Translations under genes and position numbers: made by a program
The notes under the pieces: generated by a model
The model's database searches: none
The model's input: only the letters and a program-made list of their open reading frames with translations
What the model was told of the DNA's origin: nothing
Assembly: GCA_963808815.1 (NCBI GenBank)
Contig: CAWEGI010000019.1
Location: forward strand, 296,517 to 360,516
Source of the DNA: DATBLE01 sp963808815
GTDB lineage: Bacteria > Actinomycetota > Thermoleophilia > Gaiellales > Gaiellaceae
DNA: 64,000 bases
Direction: 5' to 3'
Part shown: positions 51,302 to 59,922 of the stretch, one piece after another
Layout of the letters: the number at the start of each line of letters is the position of its first letter
How positions within the stretch are numbered: position 1 is the first letter of the stretch

Positions 51302-52264
51302 TCAGCGGGCCGTCTGTGCGAGGACGATCCCGCAGAGCACGATTGCGCCGCCCACCAGCGTCGTGCCGTTCAGCGTCTCCCCGAGCCAGGCCCACGCGAC
51401 CAGGCTGGCGACGACCGGCTCGACCATGGCCAGGATCCCCGCCCGCGTGGCGGTGATGTGACGCATCGAGCCGACGATCAGGAAGAACGGGACGATCGTC
51501 CCGAGCAGGATCATCCAGGTCATCAGCACCCAGATCGGCAGGTGCAGATCGGAGAGGTGGCCGAGCAGCGACACCGACCTTGCAGGCACGTCGAACGGAA
51601 AGCTCCACCACGGCTGCGCAATCGCCCAGAACAGCGTGGCGAAGAGGAATCCGAAGCAGAGCAGCGAGATCGGGTCACGACGGCCGACCGCCCGCTCGGC
51701 CAGCAGCAAGTACCCGGCGAATGTCACCGCGGAGCAGAGCGAGAAGAGCACGCCGAGCCCGTCGAGCGACACGCCGTGCCACAGGCCGACCACGAGCGTC
51801 AGCCCGCCGAGCGCGAGCGCCAGCGCGATCCAGATCCGTCCGCGCACATGCTCCTTCAGGACGAAGAAGGCGAAGAGCGCGACGAACAGCGGGCCGAGGT
51901 ACTGGATCAGCAGCGAGACGCCGATCTCCAGCCGGTGGATCGCCAGGAAGTAGAAGAGCTGGACGAGCGCGACCCCGAAGACGCCGAAGGCCGCCAGGTA
52001 GAGCAGCTCACGCCGATTCGTCCGCAGGGCTTCGGGGCGTGTGGCGAGGATGATCAGGAAGAGCCCGATCAGCGCGCCCGTACAGCGAACCTCGGTGAGA
52101 CGCAACGACGAGAGCCCGGACTCGAGGATCACCTTCGACACGGTTCCGTTCACCGCGAAGAGCGTCCCGGCGCCGAGGGCCATCGCATACCCGATCGCCG
52201 GCTGCCGCTCGCGCGTGACGCTCTCGGCCGGGATGTAGGCGACGTCCGTCACGGGAGTCGGCAC
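51302..52264 (-). CDS. EamA-family (DMT) transporter
   Basis: 320 residues with ten predicted membrane helices in two five-helix halves, for example AIGYAMALGAGTLFAVNGTV, ELLYLAAFGVFGVALVQLFY, LGPLFVALFAFFVLKEHVRG, VLFSLCSAVTFAGYLLLAER and ILAMVEPVVASLVAWAWLGE. Duplicated EamA signature (LGPLFVALFAFFVLKE and EPVVASLVAWAWLGE). Probable exporter of a small metabolite; substrate unknown. Start codon GTG 52264, 26 bases before the tRNA-Pro. Confidence 0.88.
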   Translation of the reverse strand: MPTPVTDVAYIPAESVTRERQPAIGYAMALGAGTLFAVNGTVSKVILESGLSSLRLTEVRCTGALIGLFLIILATRPEALRTNRRELLYLAAFGVFGVALVQLFYFLAIHRLEIGVSLLIQYLGPLFVALFAFFVLKEHVRGRIWIALALALGGLTLVVGLWHGVSLDGLGVLFSLCSAVTFAGYLLLAERAVGRRDPISLLCFGFLFATLFWAIAQPWWSFPFDVPARSVSLLGHLSDLHLPIWVLMTWMILLGTIVPFFLIVGSMRHITATRAGILAMVEPVVASLVAWAWLGETLNGTTLVGGAIVLCGIVLAQTAR

Positions 52265-52274
52265 GTTATCCGCC

Positions 52275-52280
52275 TACACT
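52275..52280 (+). promoter_or_regulatory. -10 box TACACT for tRNA-Pro
   Basis: TACACT nine bases before the mature tRNA 5' end. Confidence 0.4.
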
Positions 52281-52289
52281 GAGCGCGAG

Positions 52290-52363
52290 CGGGGTGTAGC
52301 TCAGCCTGGTAGAGCGCTGCCTTTGGGAGGCAGAGGTCGGCAGTTCGAGTCTGCCCGCCCCGA
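52290..52363 (+). tRNA. tRNA-Pro (anticodon TGG)
   Basis: 74 bases. Acceptor CGGGGTG pairs with CGCCCCG, discriminator A. Anticodon stem CTGCC/GGCAG with loop TTTGGGA, giving anticodon TGG (reads CCA). T arm with GTTCGAG. No CCA is encoded in the DNA. Followed directly by a peptidase gene. Confidence 0.95.
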
Positions 52364-52390
52364 CTGTGGGTCTCGCCGCTCGTCGCCGCG

Positions 52391-52984
52391 GTGGCCGTGC
52401 TGTCGGCCGGGTATCACGCCCGCGTCCAGCCGATCCCGCCGGCGATGCGCGCGCAGATGACCGGAGTGTCATGGCACCCCGGCTGCCCCGTCGGTCTCTC
52501 CGACCTGCGCCTGATCACGCTGACCTATCGCGGCTTCGACGGGCGCGACCACGCCGGGCGGCTGATCGCAAACCGCGACGCCGCGGCGGCGCTGGTCGCC
52601 GTGTTCCGCCGGCTGTATGCGGCGCGCTTCCCGATCCGGCGTGTGGAGCCGGTCGACCGTTACGGCGGCGACGACTACCGCTCGATCGAGGCCGACAACA
52701 CCTCGTCTTTCAACTGCCGCAACGCGACCGGCTCCACGCGCTGGTCGAACCACGCCTACGGCCGTGCGATCGACGTCAACCCGATCGAGAACCCGTACGT
52801 CAGCGGCGGCACGACCTCGCACCCGGCCAGCCGCTCGTACCTCGACCGGGCGCGCCACCGCCCCGGGACCGCATATGAGGGCGGCGCCCTCGTCGAGGCG
52901 TTTCGCTCGGTCGGCTGGGGCTGGGGCGGCACCTGGAGCGGGTCGGTCCGGGACTACCAGCACTTCTCCGTCAACGGCCGATAG
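52391..52984 (+). CDS. secreted M15-family D-alanyl-D-alanine carboxypeptidase/endolysin-like
   Basis: 197 residues. The N-terminus AVLSAGYHARVQP may be the end of a signal peptide; the same frame is open back to 52364 (LWVSPLVAAVAVLSAG), so a non-canonical CTG start right after the tRNA would give a full one. Metal-binding core: SSFNCRNATGSTRWSNHAYG and GRAIDVNPIENPYV, with His, Asp and the later DYQHFSVNGR His, the VanY/M15 SxHxxGxAxD-H pattern. It likely cleaves peptidoglycan stem peptides. Confidence 0.75.
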   Translation: MAVLSAGYHARVQPIPPAMRAQMTGVSWHPGCPVGLSDLRLITLTYRGFDGRDHAGRLIANRDAAAALVAVFRRLYAARFPIRRVEPVDRYGGDDYRSIEADNTSSFNCRNATGSTRWSNHAYGRAIDVNPIENPYVSGGTTSHPASRSYLDRARHRPGTAYEGGALVEAFRSVGWGWGGTWSGSVRDYQHFSVNGR

Positions 52985-52994
52985 AGTCGCGCCC

Positions 52995-53843
52995 GTGCTG
53001 AAGGGAACCCTCGCCGCCTCGGTCACGCCGCTCACGGAGGGCGGCGCGGCCCTCGACGAGGACGGCTTCGGCCCGGTCGCCGACTTCCTCGCCGCCGGCG
53101 GGCTGGACGGCCTGCTCGCGCTCGGCACGAACGGCGAGGGGATCCTGCTCTCGGTCGGGGAACGCAAGCGCGCGGCCGAACTCTTCCTCGAGGCCGCCGG
53201 CGGCCGCATCCAGGTCGCCGTCCACGCCGGCGCGCAGTCGACCGCCGACACCGTCGCGCTGGCCGCCCACGCCGCCGAGATCGGCGCCGACGCGGTCGCG
53301 GTGATCGCGCCGCCGTACTTCGCGCTGGACGAGGCGTCGCAGCTCGAGCACTTCGCCGCTGCCGCATCCGCGTGCGCGCCGCTGCCCTTCTACGTCTACG
53401 AGTTCGCGATCACGAGCGGATACGCGGTGCCGCCGGCCGTCGTCGGGCGGCTGCGCGAGCGGGCCGGCAACCTCGCGGGGATGAAGGTCTCGGACCGCAC
53501 CTGGGAGCAGCTGGAGGGGTACTTGATCGAAGGGCTCGACGTCTTCGTCGGATTCGAGGGGCTGATCGCCCCGGCGATGGCGGCCGGCGCGATCGGGGCG
53601 GTGTCGGCGCTCGCGTCCGCATTCCCGGAAGTCGTCGCCGCCGCTGTTCGCGGCGAGGACGTCGACCCCGGCTCGCTGCGCGCCGAGATCGACCGCTTCC
53701 CCCGTCACGCGGCGCTCAAGCACGTGCTCGCCCGGCGTGGCGTACCGATCGGGGAAGACGTACGGCCGCCGCTCAGGGGGCTGGCCGACGACGAGCGGGC
53801 GTCGCTCGATGCGCTGCTCGACCGCGTGCTCCAGGCCGCCTGA
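52995..53843 (+). CDS. DapA/NanA-family aldolase (dihydrodipicolinate synthase-like)
   Basis: 282 residues, TIM-barrel lyase. GTLAASVTPLTEGGAALDED opens it, GTNGEGILLSVGERKRA is the substrate loop, the Tyr is in PFYVYEFAITSGY and the Schiff-base Lys in NLAGMKVSDRTWEQLEGYL. The family also includes N-acetylneuraminate lyase, KDG aldolase and others. Lack of lysine-pathway neighbours leaves the reaction open. GTG 52995 with TAGAGT seven bases upstream. The proline dehydrogenase gene starts eight bases after it. Confidence 0.8.
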   Translation: MLKGTLAASVTPLTEGGAALDEDGFGPVADFLAAGGLDGLLALGTNGEGILLSVGERKRAAELFLEAAGGRIQVAVHAGAQSTADTVALAAHAAEIGADAVAVIAPPYFALDEASQLEHFAAAASACAPLPFYVYEFAITSGYAVPPAVVGRLRERAGNLAGMKVSDRTWEQLEGYLIEGLDVFVGFEGLIAPAMAAGAIGAVSALASAFPEVVAAAVRGEDVDPGSLRAEIDRFPRHAALKHVLARRGVPIGEDVRPPLRGLADDERASLDALLDRVLQAA

Positions 53844-53850
53844 GGCTCTG

Positions 53851-54751
53851 GTGCTGCGCAGCGCGATTCTCGCCGCCGCGGACAGCCCGCGGCTTCGCCG
53901 CTTCGTGGACCGGTACGGGATGCAGCTCGGCGCCGCCAGGTTCGTCGGGGGCGAGACGCTCGACGAGGTCGTCGTCACCCTGCGCCGTCTGAACGAGCAG
54001 GGGCTGAGGACGAACACGACCCTCCTGGGCGAGAACGTCGGTGAGCCCGGCCGAGGCCGAGCAGGTCACCGCGACGTACGAGCAGGTGTTCCGGCGGATA
54101 GCCGCGGAGAAGCTCCGGACGAACGTCTCGGTCAAGCCGACGCACCTGGGCGCCGCCCTCGACGAGGAACTCGGGTACTCGAACATCGAGCGGCTCGTGA
54201 CGGAGGCCGGGCGCCTCGGCAACTTCGTCCGTATCGACATGGAGGACTCGTCGTTCGTCGACCCGACCCTGCGGATCTACCGCCGCCTGCGTGAAGCCGG
54301 CCACGACAACGTCGGCACCGTCCTCCAGGCGTACCTGTACCGCACGCCCGAGGACCTCGAGTCGCTGTTTCCGCTGCAGCCGAACCTGCGGATCGTCAAG
54401 GGCGCGTACAAGGAGCCGGCGTCGATCGCGCATCCGAAGAAGGCCGACGTCGACGCCGCGTACGACCGGCTCGTCGAGCGGTGCCTCGAAGCGGCCTCGT
54501 TCACCGCGGTCGCCACGCACGACGAACGGCGGATCGAGAAGGCGCTCGCGCTCGGTGCCGGGCCGGACCGGATGGAGCTCCAGATGCTGTACGGCGTGCG
54601 GTCGCAGCTCCAGCTCGAGCTCGTCCACCAGGGTCACCGCGTGCTGGTCGCCACCCCCTACGGGCCCGACTGGTACCCGTACCTGATGCGGCGGCTCGCC
54701 GAGCGGCCCGCGAACCTCCTCTTCTTCGCCCGAAGCGCCCTCGACGGCTGA
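53851..54751 (+). CDS. proline dehydrogenase (one frameshift)
   Basis: FAD-dependent monofunctional PRODH converting proline to pyrroline-5-carboxylate. About 300 residues after repair of a shift near 54040 (LLGENV to SPAEAEQVTATYEQVFR). VSVKPTHLGAALDEELGYSN, FVRIDMEDSSFVDPTLRIYR, VLQAYLYRTPEDLE and RIVKGAYKEPASIAHPKKAD hold the barrel and FAD contacts, and VATHDERRIEKALALGAGPD the end. GTG 53851. The next step (P5C dehydrogenase) is not adjacent. Confidence 0.85.
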
Positions 54752-55003
54752 GAGCCGCACCCATTCCGGACCAAGAGTTCGCCGAGCCGGGTGTCGCTTT
54801 CGTCCACCGACCCGACCGACCTTCCGCTTGCGCGTACCGGCTGCTCGGCTCGGCTTCGACCTACTCGCGCCCCGTGCTCGGCGCATCGGCACTGTACGAC
54901 GCGGAGGCCCAGGATCGCAAGGGGAACCGGCGGACGAACTTGCCGCAAATTGCGACGTGCTCCTCCAGGGCCCGGCGTCACCGGTGCGTGCGACAATCGA
55001 CGG
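54752..55003. other. non-coding gap, nothing recognised
   Basis: 252 bases between proline dehydrogenase and the lipoprotein. I see no open frame with a family, no strong hairpin and no repeat match. GACAAT at 54992-54997, six bases before the GTG at 55004, is a possible -10 box. Confidence 0.5.
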
Positions 55004-55390
55004 GTGCGCCCCCGGCACCTCCTCCTTTTGCTGGTCCCGCTCGTCGCGATCCTCGCGGGCTGCGGCGGGACGAAGACCTACTCGGCAGAGAAGAGCCGCG
55101 CGTGTCTGCTCGCCAAGGGTCGCGCGGTCAGCGGGCCGCCGGCGTCCGACCTGGTCGCCTCCGCCGCCGAGGGCGGCTCGTACACCGTCCGGTTCGGCAA
55201 GAACTTCGCCACCGTCTCCTTCGGCACCGACCGCGATGGTGCCGAACGGATCGTCCGCGCCTACCAGCGGTTCCGGGGGAAGAACATCGGCCTGCTCGAC
55301 GTCCTCAGTGCCAAGGGGAACGCCGTCATGCTGTGGGCGATCCACCCCGAGGACGCCGACATCAAGGTGATCGAGGGCTGCCTCGTCTAA
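55004..55390 (+). CDS. small lipoprotein, unknown
   Basis: 128 residues. Signal peptide RHLLLLLVPLVAILAGCGGT with lipobox LAGC at about residue 20. The mature part YSAEKSRACLLAKGRAVSGP, SYTVRFGKNFATVSFGTDRD and ADIKVIEGCLV contains two Cys that may pair. No family known. Common in this actinobacterial group as an envelope protein of unknown role (general impression). Convergent with ctaG, overlapping it by 29 bases. Confidence 0.65.
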   Translation: MRPRHLLLLLVPLVAILAGCGGTKTYSAEKSRACLLAKGRAVSGPPASDLVASAAEGGSYTVRFGKNFATVSFGTDRDGAERIVRAYQRFRGKNIGLLDVLSAKGNAVMLWAIHPEDADIKVIEGCLV

Positions 55391-56156
55391 CGGTCGGAGC
55401 GCGGTACGTGTCCGCGCTGCTCTCCTCGTCGAAGAACCTGAGCAGGTAGAAGGCGAACGCCGCGAAGAGGACGACCGACTGCTCGGACGCCATCGTCACG
55501 CCGGCGATCTGCTGGTCGACGAGAGGCGAGAGGCCCCAGAGGCGGGGCACGTCGAGGTAGAACCCGTAGACGGCGTGGGGGAGCAGGGCGAGGAGCAGGC
55601 CGAGCGGGCTGCCGAGCACGAATGCCGCGAACAGGTATCCCGCCTTGGCGCCGCTCGACCGCCTGCCCTGGACGACCGGCCACCAGAGCAGGCAGCCCGC
55701 GAAGAAGTACGTCGCGTGCTCGAGGTGCAGGATCGTCCACTGATGGCGGAGCGCGGCGTCGTACGCCCACGGGACGTGCCATGCGTAATAGACGCTGAGC
55801 CAGATCGGCAGCGCGACCAGCGGGTGGGTGAGGGTCCGCGCGCCGGGAATCCGCTCGAGCTCCCGGGCCATGCGCGGGGTCAGGCCGATCACGATCAGCA
55901 GCGGGCCCCACTCGGCGAGCACGACGTTCTGGAGCAGGTGCATGACGAGCAGGTAGTGGAGGGCAAGGGTGTCCAGCGGCGTGATCTGGACGGCGAGCAT
56001 CAGCCCGCAGCCCACCCCGAAGCAGACGATCCGCCAACGCGGGGCCGGGAACCGGGTCAGCGCAATCGCGTAGGCCGCAGCCATCCCGGGAATGACCACC
56101 AGCGCGTCCGCGTCCCAGGACCAGCGATACGGATCCACCGGCGGTACGCTAGCCAT
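55362..56156 (-). CDS. cytochrome c oxidase assembly factor CtaG-like membrane protein
   Basis: 264 residues with seven membrane helices, e.g. ALVVIPGMAAAYAIALTRF, LGLLLALLPHAVYGFYLDV and VVLFAAFAFYLLRFFDEES. HYLLVMHLLQNVVLAEWGPL carries the conserved His-rich stretch, and HLEHATYFFAGCLLWWPVVQ the second, both typical of CtaG-type caa3 oxidase assembly proteins. It may deliver copper to the oxidase. ATG 56156 is two bases from the divergent tRNA-Gly. Oxidase genes are not in the window. Confidence 0.8.
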   Translation of the reverse strand: MASVPPVDPYRWSWDADALVVIPGMAAAYAIALTRFPAPRWRIVCFGVGCGLMLAVQITPLDTLALHYLLVMHLLQNVVLAEWGPLLIVIGLTPRMARELERIPGARTLTHPLVALPIWLSVYYAWHVPWAYDAALRHQWTILHLEHATYFFAGCLLWWPVVQGRRSSGAKAGYLFAAFVLGSPLGLLLALLPHAVYGFYLDVPRLWGLSPLVDQQIAGVTMASEQSVVLFAAFAFYLLRFFDEESSADTYRAPTVRRGSPRSP

Positions 56157-56158
56157 GC

Positions 56159-56229
56159 GCGCCCGTGGTGTAGCGGTAACACGAGAGCCTTCCAAGCTCT
56201 AATCACCGGTTCGACCCCGGTCGGGCGCT
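56159..56229 (+). tRNA. tRNA-Gly (anticodon TCC)
   Basis: 71 bases. Acceptor GCGCCCG/CGGGCGC with discriminator T, anticodon stem AGAGC/GCTCT with loop CTTCCAA giving TCC (reads GGA), T loop GTTCGAC. The 5' end is two bases from the ctaG start on the other strand. Confidence 0.95.
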
Positions 56230-56323
56230 TGGAGGCGTCTGCACGGACGGGCCTCGACCTGTCGGTGCTGTTCGAGACACCTATCCGGATCGATCCCTGG
56301 CCGGACGACTAGCGTAGACCGCG

Positions 56324-56995
56324 GTGCACGGTCCTCCTCGGGTTCGCGGCGGGCTCCTCGCGCGGTGGGTCGCGCTGCTCGTCGGCCTCTTCCTCTTCGC
56401 GCTCGCGATCGTCTGCCAGCTGGAGTCGGGCCTCGGGCTGTCGCCGTGGGACGTGCTCCATCAGGGCATCGCCGAGCACACGCCGCTCTCGTTCGGGGCG
56501 GCGAACGTCGTCGTCGGCGTCGTCGTGATGGCGGTCGCATGGGGGCTCGGCGCGACGATCGGGTTCGCCACGGTCGCGAACTCCGTGCTCGTCGGGGCGT
56601 TCGTCCAGGCGCTGACCGCGATCGGCGCGGTCGACGGCCTCGCCGACGACCCCCTCGGCGTCCGGATCGCGCTGCTCGTGGTTGCGATGCCGATCTACGG
56701 GATCGCGTCGGCGCTCTACCTCGGCGCGTGGATGGGCGCCGGCCCGCGTGACTCCCTGATGGTCGTCATCGGTGCCCGCACGCACCAGCGGCTCGGGGTC
56801 GTTCGCGCCTGCATCGAGCTGGTCGCGCTCGCGGCCGGTTTCGTCCTCGGCGGGACGGTGGGTATCGGCACCGTCGTCTTCGCCGTCTCGATCGGCCCGG
56901 CGCTCGAGGGCGGGTTCTGGCTCCTGCGGCGCTCGCCGGTCGGCGCGCCTCCTCCGCTCGTTACTCCGGAGCCAGCTCCACTCGCTGGATCGTGA
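56324..56995 (+). CDS. YczE/YitT-type integral membrane protein
   Basis: 223 residues with five membrane helices (WVALLVGLFLFALAIVCQLE, ANVVVGVVVMAVAWGLGATI, SVLVGAFVQALTAIGAV, ALLVVAMPIYGIASALYLG and CIELVALAAGFVLGGTVGIG). The GLGLSPWDVLHQGIAEHTPL and GAGPRDSLMVVIGARTHQ loops mark the YczE/YyaS/YitT group. Function unknown, maybe transport. GTG 56324 with TAGCGT eight bases upstream. Convergent overlap of 35 bases with cyclophilin. Confidence 0.75.
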   Translation: MHGPPRVRGGLLARWVALLVGLFLFALAIVCQLESGLGLSPWDVLHQGIAEHTPLSFGAANVVVGVVVMAVAWGLGATIGFATVANSVLVGAFVQALTAIGAVDGLADDPLGVRIALLVVAMPIYGIASALYLGAWMGAGPRDSLMVVIGARTHQRLGVVRACIELVALAAGFVLGGTVGIGTVVFAVSIGPALEGGFWLLRRSPVGAPPPLVTPEPAPLAGS

Positions 56996-57422
56996 CCTCC
57001 TCGCGGGGACGGTCGCCCGAATCGGTCTCGACCGTCGAGATCGCGTCGACCACGTCCATCCCGGAGGCGACCCGCCCGAAGACGGTGTGCTTCCCGTCCA
57101 GCCACGGGCAGGCGTCGGCGGTGACGATGAAGAACTGGCTGCCGTTCGTGTTCGGGCCGGCGTTCGCCATCGCGAGCGCGCCGCGCTCGATCCGGTGCTG
57201 GTTGGGCTCGTCCTCGAACTGGTAGCCGGGCCCGCCCGAGCCGGTGCCGGTCGGGTCACCGCCCTGGATCATGAAGTCGGGGATGACGCGGTGGAACACG
57301 ACGCCGTCGTAGAAGCCCTTCCCGGCGAGGCTCTCGAAGTTCTCGACGGTCTTGGGCGCGTCGGCCGGGTAGAGCTCGAGCTCGATCGCGCCGTGGTTGG
57401 TGTGGAGCGTTGCGTTGGCCAT
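56961..57422 (-). CDS. peptidyl-prolyl cis-trans isomerase, cyclophilin type
   Basis: 153 residues. Active-site segment FYDGVVFHRVIPDFMIQGGD (FHRxxxxFxxQGGD), then GTGSGGPGYQFEDE, LAMANAGPNTNGSQFFIVTA and CPWLDGKHTVFGRV. Cytoplasmic, helps protein folding. ATG 57422, divergent from the AI-2E gene. Confidence 0.95.
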   Translation of the reverse strand: MANATLHTNHGAIELELYPADAPKTVENFESLAGKGFYDGVVFHRVIPDFMIQGGDPTGTGSGGPGYQFEDEPNQHRIERGALAMANAGPNTNGSQFFIVTADACPWLDGKHTVFGRVASGMDVVDAISTVETDSGDRPREEVTIQRVELAPE

Positions 57423-57465
57423 ACACCCGAGCTTAGCCGTCCGGTCGCGCGGCGATTCTTCCCCG

Positions 57466-58558
57466 ATGGGCCAGGAACGCGTGGTGCGCTTCACCGTGCG
57501 GACCGTGCTCGCGGTGATCGCGTTGGTGATCGTCGCCTGGGCGCTCCTGACCGTGCTCTCCGTCACACGCCAGGTGATCACCTGGCTCCTCGTCTCGCTC
57601 TTCCTGGCGATGGCGCTCAACCCCGCGGTCGAATGGTTCATGCGCCACGGGATCAAGCGGCGGGGGCAGGCGGCAGGGCTCACCTACGTGCTCGCCCTGC
57701 TCGCCATCGGCGCGATCGGCTACGCCTTCATCCCGACACTGGTCAACCAGGTCAACGACTTCGTGCAGGCCGTTCCCGGCTACGTCGACGACCTGACCAA
57801 GGGGCGCGGCCGGCTCGGCTTCCTCGAGACGAAGTACCACATCGTCGAGAAGATCCGCGAGCAGGTGAAGGAGGGCGGAGCCTCGAGGGTGCTCGGGCTG
57901 ACCGGCGCAGCGATCTCGATCACGAAGAGCGTGGTCTCCCTGGTCCTCGCCACGATCACGATTGCCTTCCTGACGTTCTTCATGCTGCTCGAGGGGCCGA
58001 TGTGGATGGAGCGGATCTTCGGCCTCCTGCCCGAAGGGTCACGGCCCGCGCTGGCGGAAGGTCGGCCACGACGTCTACCGGACCGTCGGCGGGTACGTGA
58101 CCGGGAACCTGGCGATCAGCCTGATCGCGGGCACGCTCACCACGGCGGTGCTGCTCGCGCTCGGGGTGCCGTTCGCGGTCGCGCTGGGCGTGATCGTGGC
58201 CATCCTCGATCTGATCCCGCTGGCCGGCGCGACGATCGCCGGCGTGATCATCGGCACTGTGGCGTTCCTGCACTCGATCACGGCCGGGATCGTCGTCGTC
58301 GTGTTCTTCATCGTCTACCAGCAGCTCGAGAACCACTTCATCCAGCCGGTCGTCTACTCGCGGACGGTCAAGCTCTCGCCGCTCGTCGTGCTCGTCGCCG
58401 TCCTCGTCGGCGCGAAGCTCGCCGGGATCCTCGGCGCGCTCGGAGCGATTCCGGTCGCAGGCGCGATCCAGGTGCTCCTGATCGACTGGCACCAGCATCG
58501 GCGTGCCCGGGCTGCTCCGGCGCCCGACGCGCTGCCTCAGGAACCGCCCGCCGTCTGA
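57466..58558 (+). CDS. AI-2E/PerM-family transporter (one frameshift)
   Basis: About 364 residues with eight membrane helices. TVRTVLAVIALVIVAWALLT, TWLLVSLFLAMALNPAVEWF, AAGLTYVLALLAIGAIGYAF, VSLVLATITIAFLTFFMLLE before the shift near 58050; then VGGYVTGNLAISLIAGTLTT, LGVPFAVALGVIVAILDLIP and AFLHSITAGIVVVVFFIVYQ with QLENHFIQPVVYSRTV, the family signature. Such proteins move small molecules or ions; AI-2 is only one proposed substrate. GATTCT six bases before ATG 57466 could be its -10 box. Confidence 0.85.
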
Positions 58559-58593
58559 CTCAAGTCGAAGGCGCCTGCGGCCGATGGTGAAGC

Positions 58594-59163
58594 ATGGCGC
58601 GCGTCGCGCTCGCGCTGGTCATGTTGCTCGCCCTCGGCGGGACTGCCTCCGCGCGCGTCTCCGAGCAGCCGCTCGCGGGGCATCCGCCGGTCTCGGGAAC
58701 CCGGAACGTTGCGAGGGTGGAGGGGGTCAGTGCACTCTCGGATCTCGAGCGCGAGCTGGCCGTCGCCGTCAACCAGCAGCGCGTCCGGCGCGGTCTCGTT
58801 CCGCTCCGGATCAGCCGTCAGCTGTCCGTCGCGGCGCGCGGGCATTCGCTCTCGATGGCGGAGCACGGGTACTTCGCCCACGAGTCCTACGATGGCTCGG
58901 CATTCTGGGTCCGGATCAAGGCGGTGTATCCGGCCCTCCGCGGCCGAGCGTGGGCCGCCGGCGAAAACCTGGTCTGGGCGTCTCCCGAGCTGAGCGCGGC
59001 GGAGGCCGTCGACATGTGGCTGAAGAGCCCCCAGCACCGTCAGAACATGCTCGCTCCGCGCTGGCGCGAGGTCGGGATCGGCGGCGTGCGCGCGCTTGCC
59101 GCCTCCGGCGTCTACGAGGGGCTCGACGCCACCATCGTCACCGCCGACTTCGGCGTCAGATAG
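58594..59163 (+). CDS. secreted CAP-domain (SCP/PR-1-like) protein
   Basis: 189 residues. Signal peptide ARVALALVMLLALGGTASA. The CAP domain begins LERELAVAVNQQRVRRGLVP, with the metal/His sites in GHSLSMAEHGYFAHES and the CAP1/CAP2 marks AWAAGENLVWASPELSAAEA and SPQHRQNMLAPRWREVGIGG. Function of bacterial CAP proteins is mostly unknown. RBS weak; follows the AI-2E gene by 35 bases. Confidence 0.85.
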   Translation: MARVALALVMLLALGGTASARVSEQPLAGHPPVSGTRNVARVEGVSALSDLERELAVAVNQQRVRRGLVPLRISRQLSVAARGHSLSMAEHGYFAHESYDGSAFWVRIKAVYPALRGRAWAAGENLVWASPELSAAEAVDMWLKSPQHRQNMLAPRWREVGIGGVRALAASGVYEGLDATIVTADFGVR

Positions 59164-59192
59164 CGGCGCGGACGGCGCTACCCTTCGCCTGC

Positions 59193-59265
59193 GCGCCTGT
59201 AGCTCAGGGGACAGAGCGGCGGCCTTCTAAGCCGCGGGTCGGAGGTTCGAATCCTCCCAGGCGCA
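59193..59265 (+). tRNA. tRNA-Arg (anticodon TCT)
   Basis: 73 bases. Acceptor GCGCCTG/CAGGCGC with discriminator A, anticodon stem GCGGC/GCCGC with loop CTTCTAA giving TCT (reads AGA), T loop GTTCGAA. TACCCT at 59179-59184 is a likely -10 box. Confidence 0.95.
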
Positions 59266-59288
59266 TGAGGGCCGGGCGGGACCGCGGC

Positions 59289-59294
59289 TAGACT
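59289..59294 (+). promoter_or_regulatory. -10 box TAGACT for tRNA-His
   Basis: TAGACT 11 bases before the tRNA-His 5' end, the same box as at three protein genes. Confidence 0.4.
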
Positions 59295-59305
59295 GTCGGC
59301 TCCGC

Positions 59306-59379
59306 GGTGGCCGTAGCTCAATTGGTAGAGCCCCGGGTTGTGGTCCCGGTGGTTGTGGGTTCGAGTCCCATCGGTCACC
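59306..59379 (+). tRNA. tRNA-His (anticodon GTG)
   Basis: Extra G at position -1 opposite discriminator C, as expected for His. Acceptor GTGGCCG/CGGTCAC (one G-T pair), anticodon stem CCGGG/CCCGG with loop TTGTGGT giving GTG, T loop GTTCGAG. Marks the left border of the repeat-rich region. Confidence 0.95.
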
Positions 59380-59922
59380 CCTAAGGACTGCTCCGGGCTC
59401 GCCGCCGCGCCGCCCGACATGGCGGGCGCGGCGGCCCCGCCGAGGAGCGTGTGGCCCCGGGAGCCGCCGGCTGCTCGCCGATAGGACGTACCGCTCTGAT
59501 CGCGTGAGGCCGTGCGGGACGCGCCGCTAGAAGATCTGGATGCCGGCCGCCGCGACGTCGGCCTCGAGCTCAACCTCAGCGACGTGCAACGCCACAACAG
59601 CCGCGATGGAGCGGCGAGACGTTTGCTGCGGGAGCGCATGCGCGAGAAGCGGGCCCGGCGCGGCGGTCGAACTCGCGCCGGCCAAACAGGCGCTTCCCCG
59701 CACATCGCCGGGCCGGTCACGACGCTACGCGTCCGGCTCGTGCGTGCTCGACGAGGGAGGATGGGCCTATTCGGGTCACAGACAGCGCGTCTGCGCGGCG
59801 ATACCGTTGTCTCGAAGGAAGTAGGACGACCCACGAGGTCACGACCGTCAGCCCGTGTCTCACGCGGCGCACATCGGAGTCGGGCTGGTGGGGTCGCAAT
59901 CAAGGAAACGAAAGGAAGACGC
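59380..59922. other. repeat-containing region after tRNA-His, no firm gene
   Basis: 543 bases. A strong GC hairpin lies at 59401-59437 (GCGGCGG arms, loop GACATG). R-element copy A lies at 59651-59733. A frame from GTG 59512 encodes LEDLDAGRRDVGLELNLSDV but runs through the R element and has no RBS, so I do not call it. Nothing else recognised. Confidence 0.5.
59651..59733. repeat. R element, copy A
   Basis: GGCCCGGC at 59652 and GCCGGGCC at 59707 form an eight-base outer stem. A GCGG(C)GG/CCCCGC inner stem and TCGAAC follow, with the tail GACGCTACGCGTC. It is about 83 bases long. Confidence 0.8.

Noticed and set aside
59651..59733. R element as a tRNA-like gene
   Set aside because: GGTCGAAC resembles a T loop, but there is no cloverleaf with acceptor, D and anticodon arms of normal size.
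59512..59922. Gene starting GTG 59512
   Set aside because: No RBS, runs through an R element, and codon use in its second half is not coding-like. The first 45 codons remain a weak possibility.
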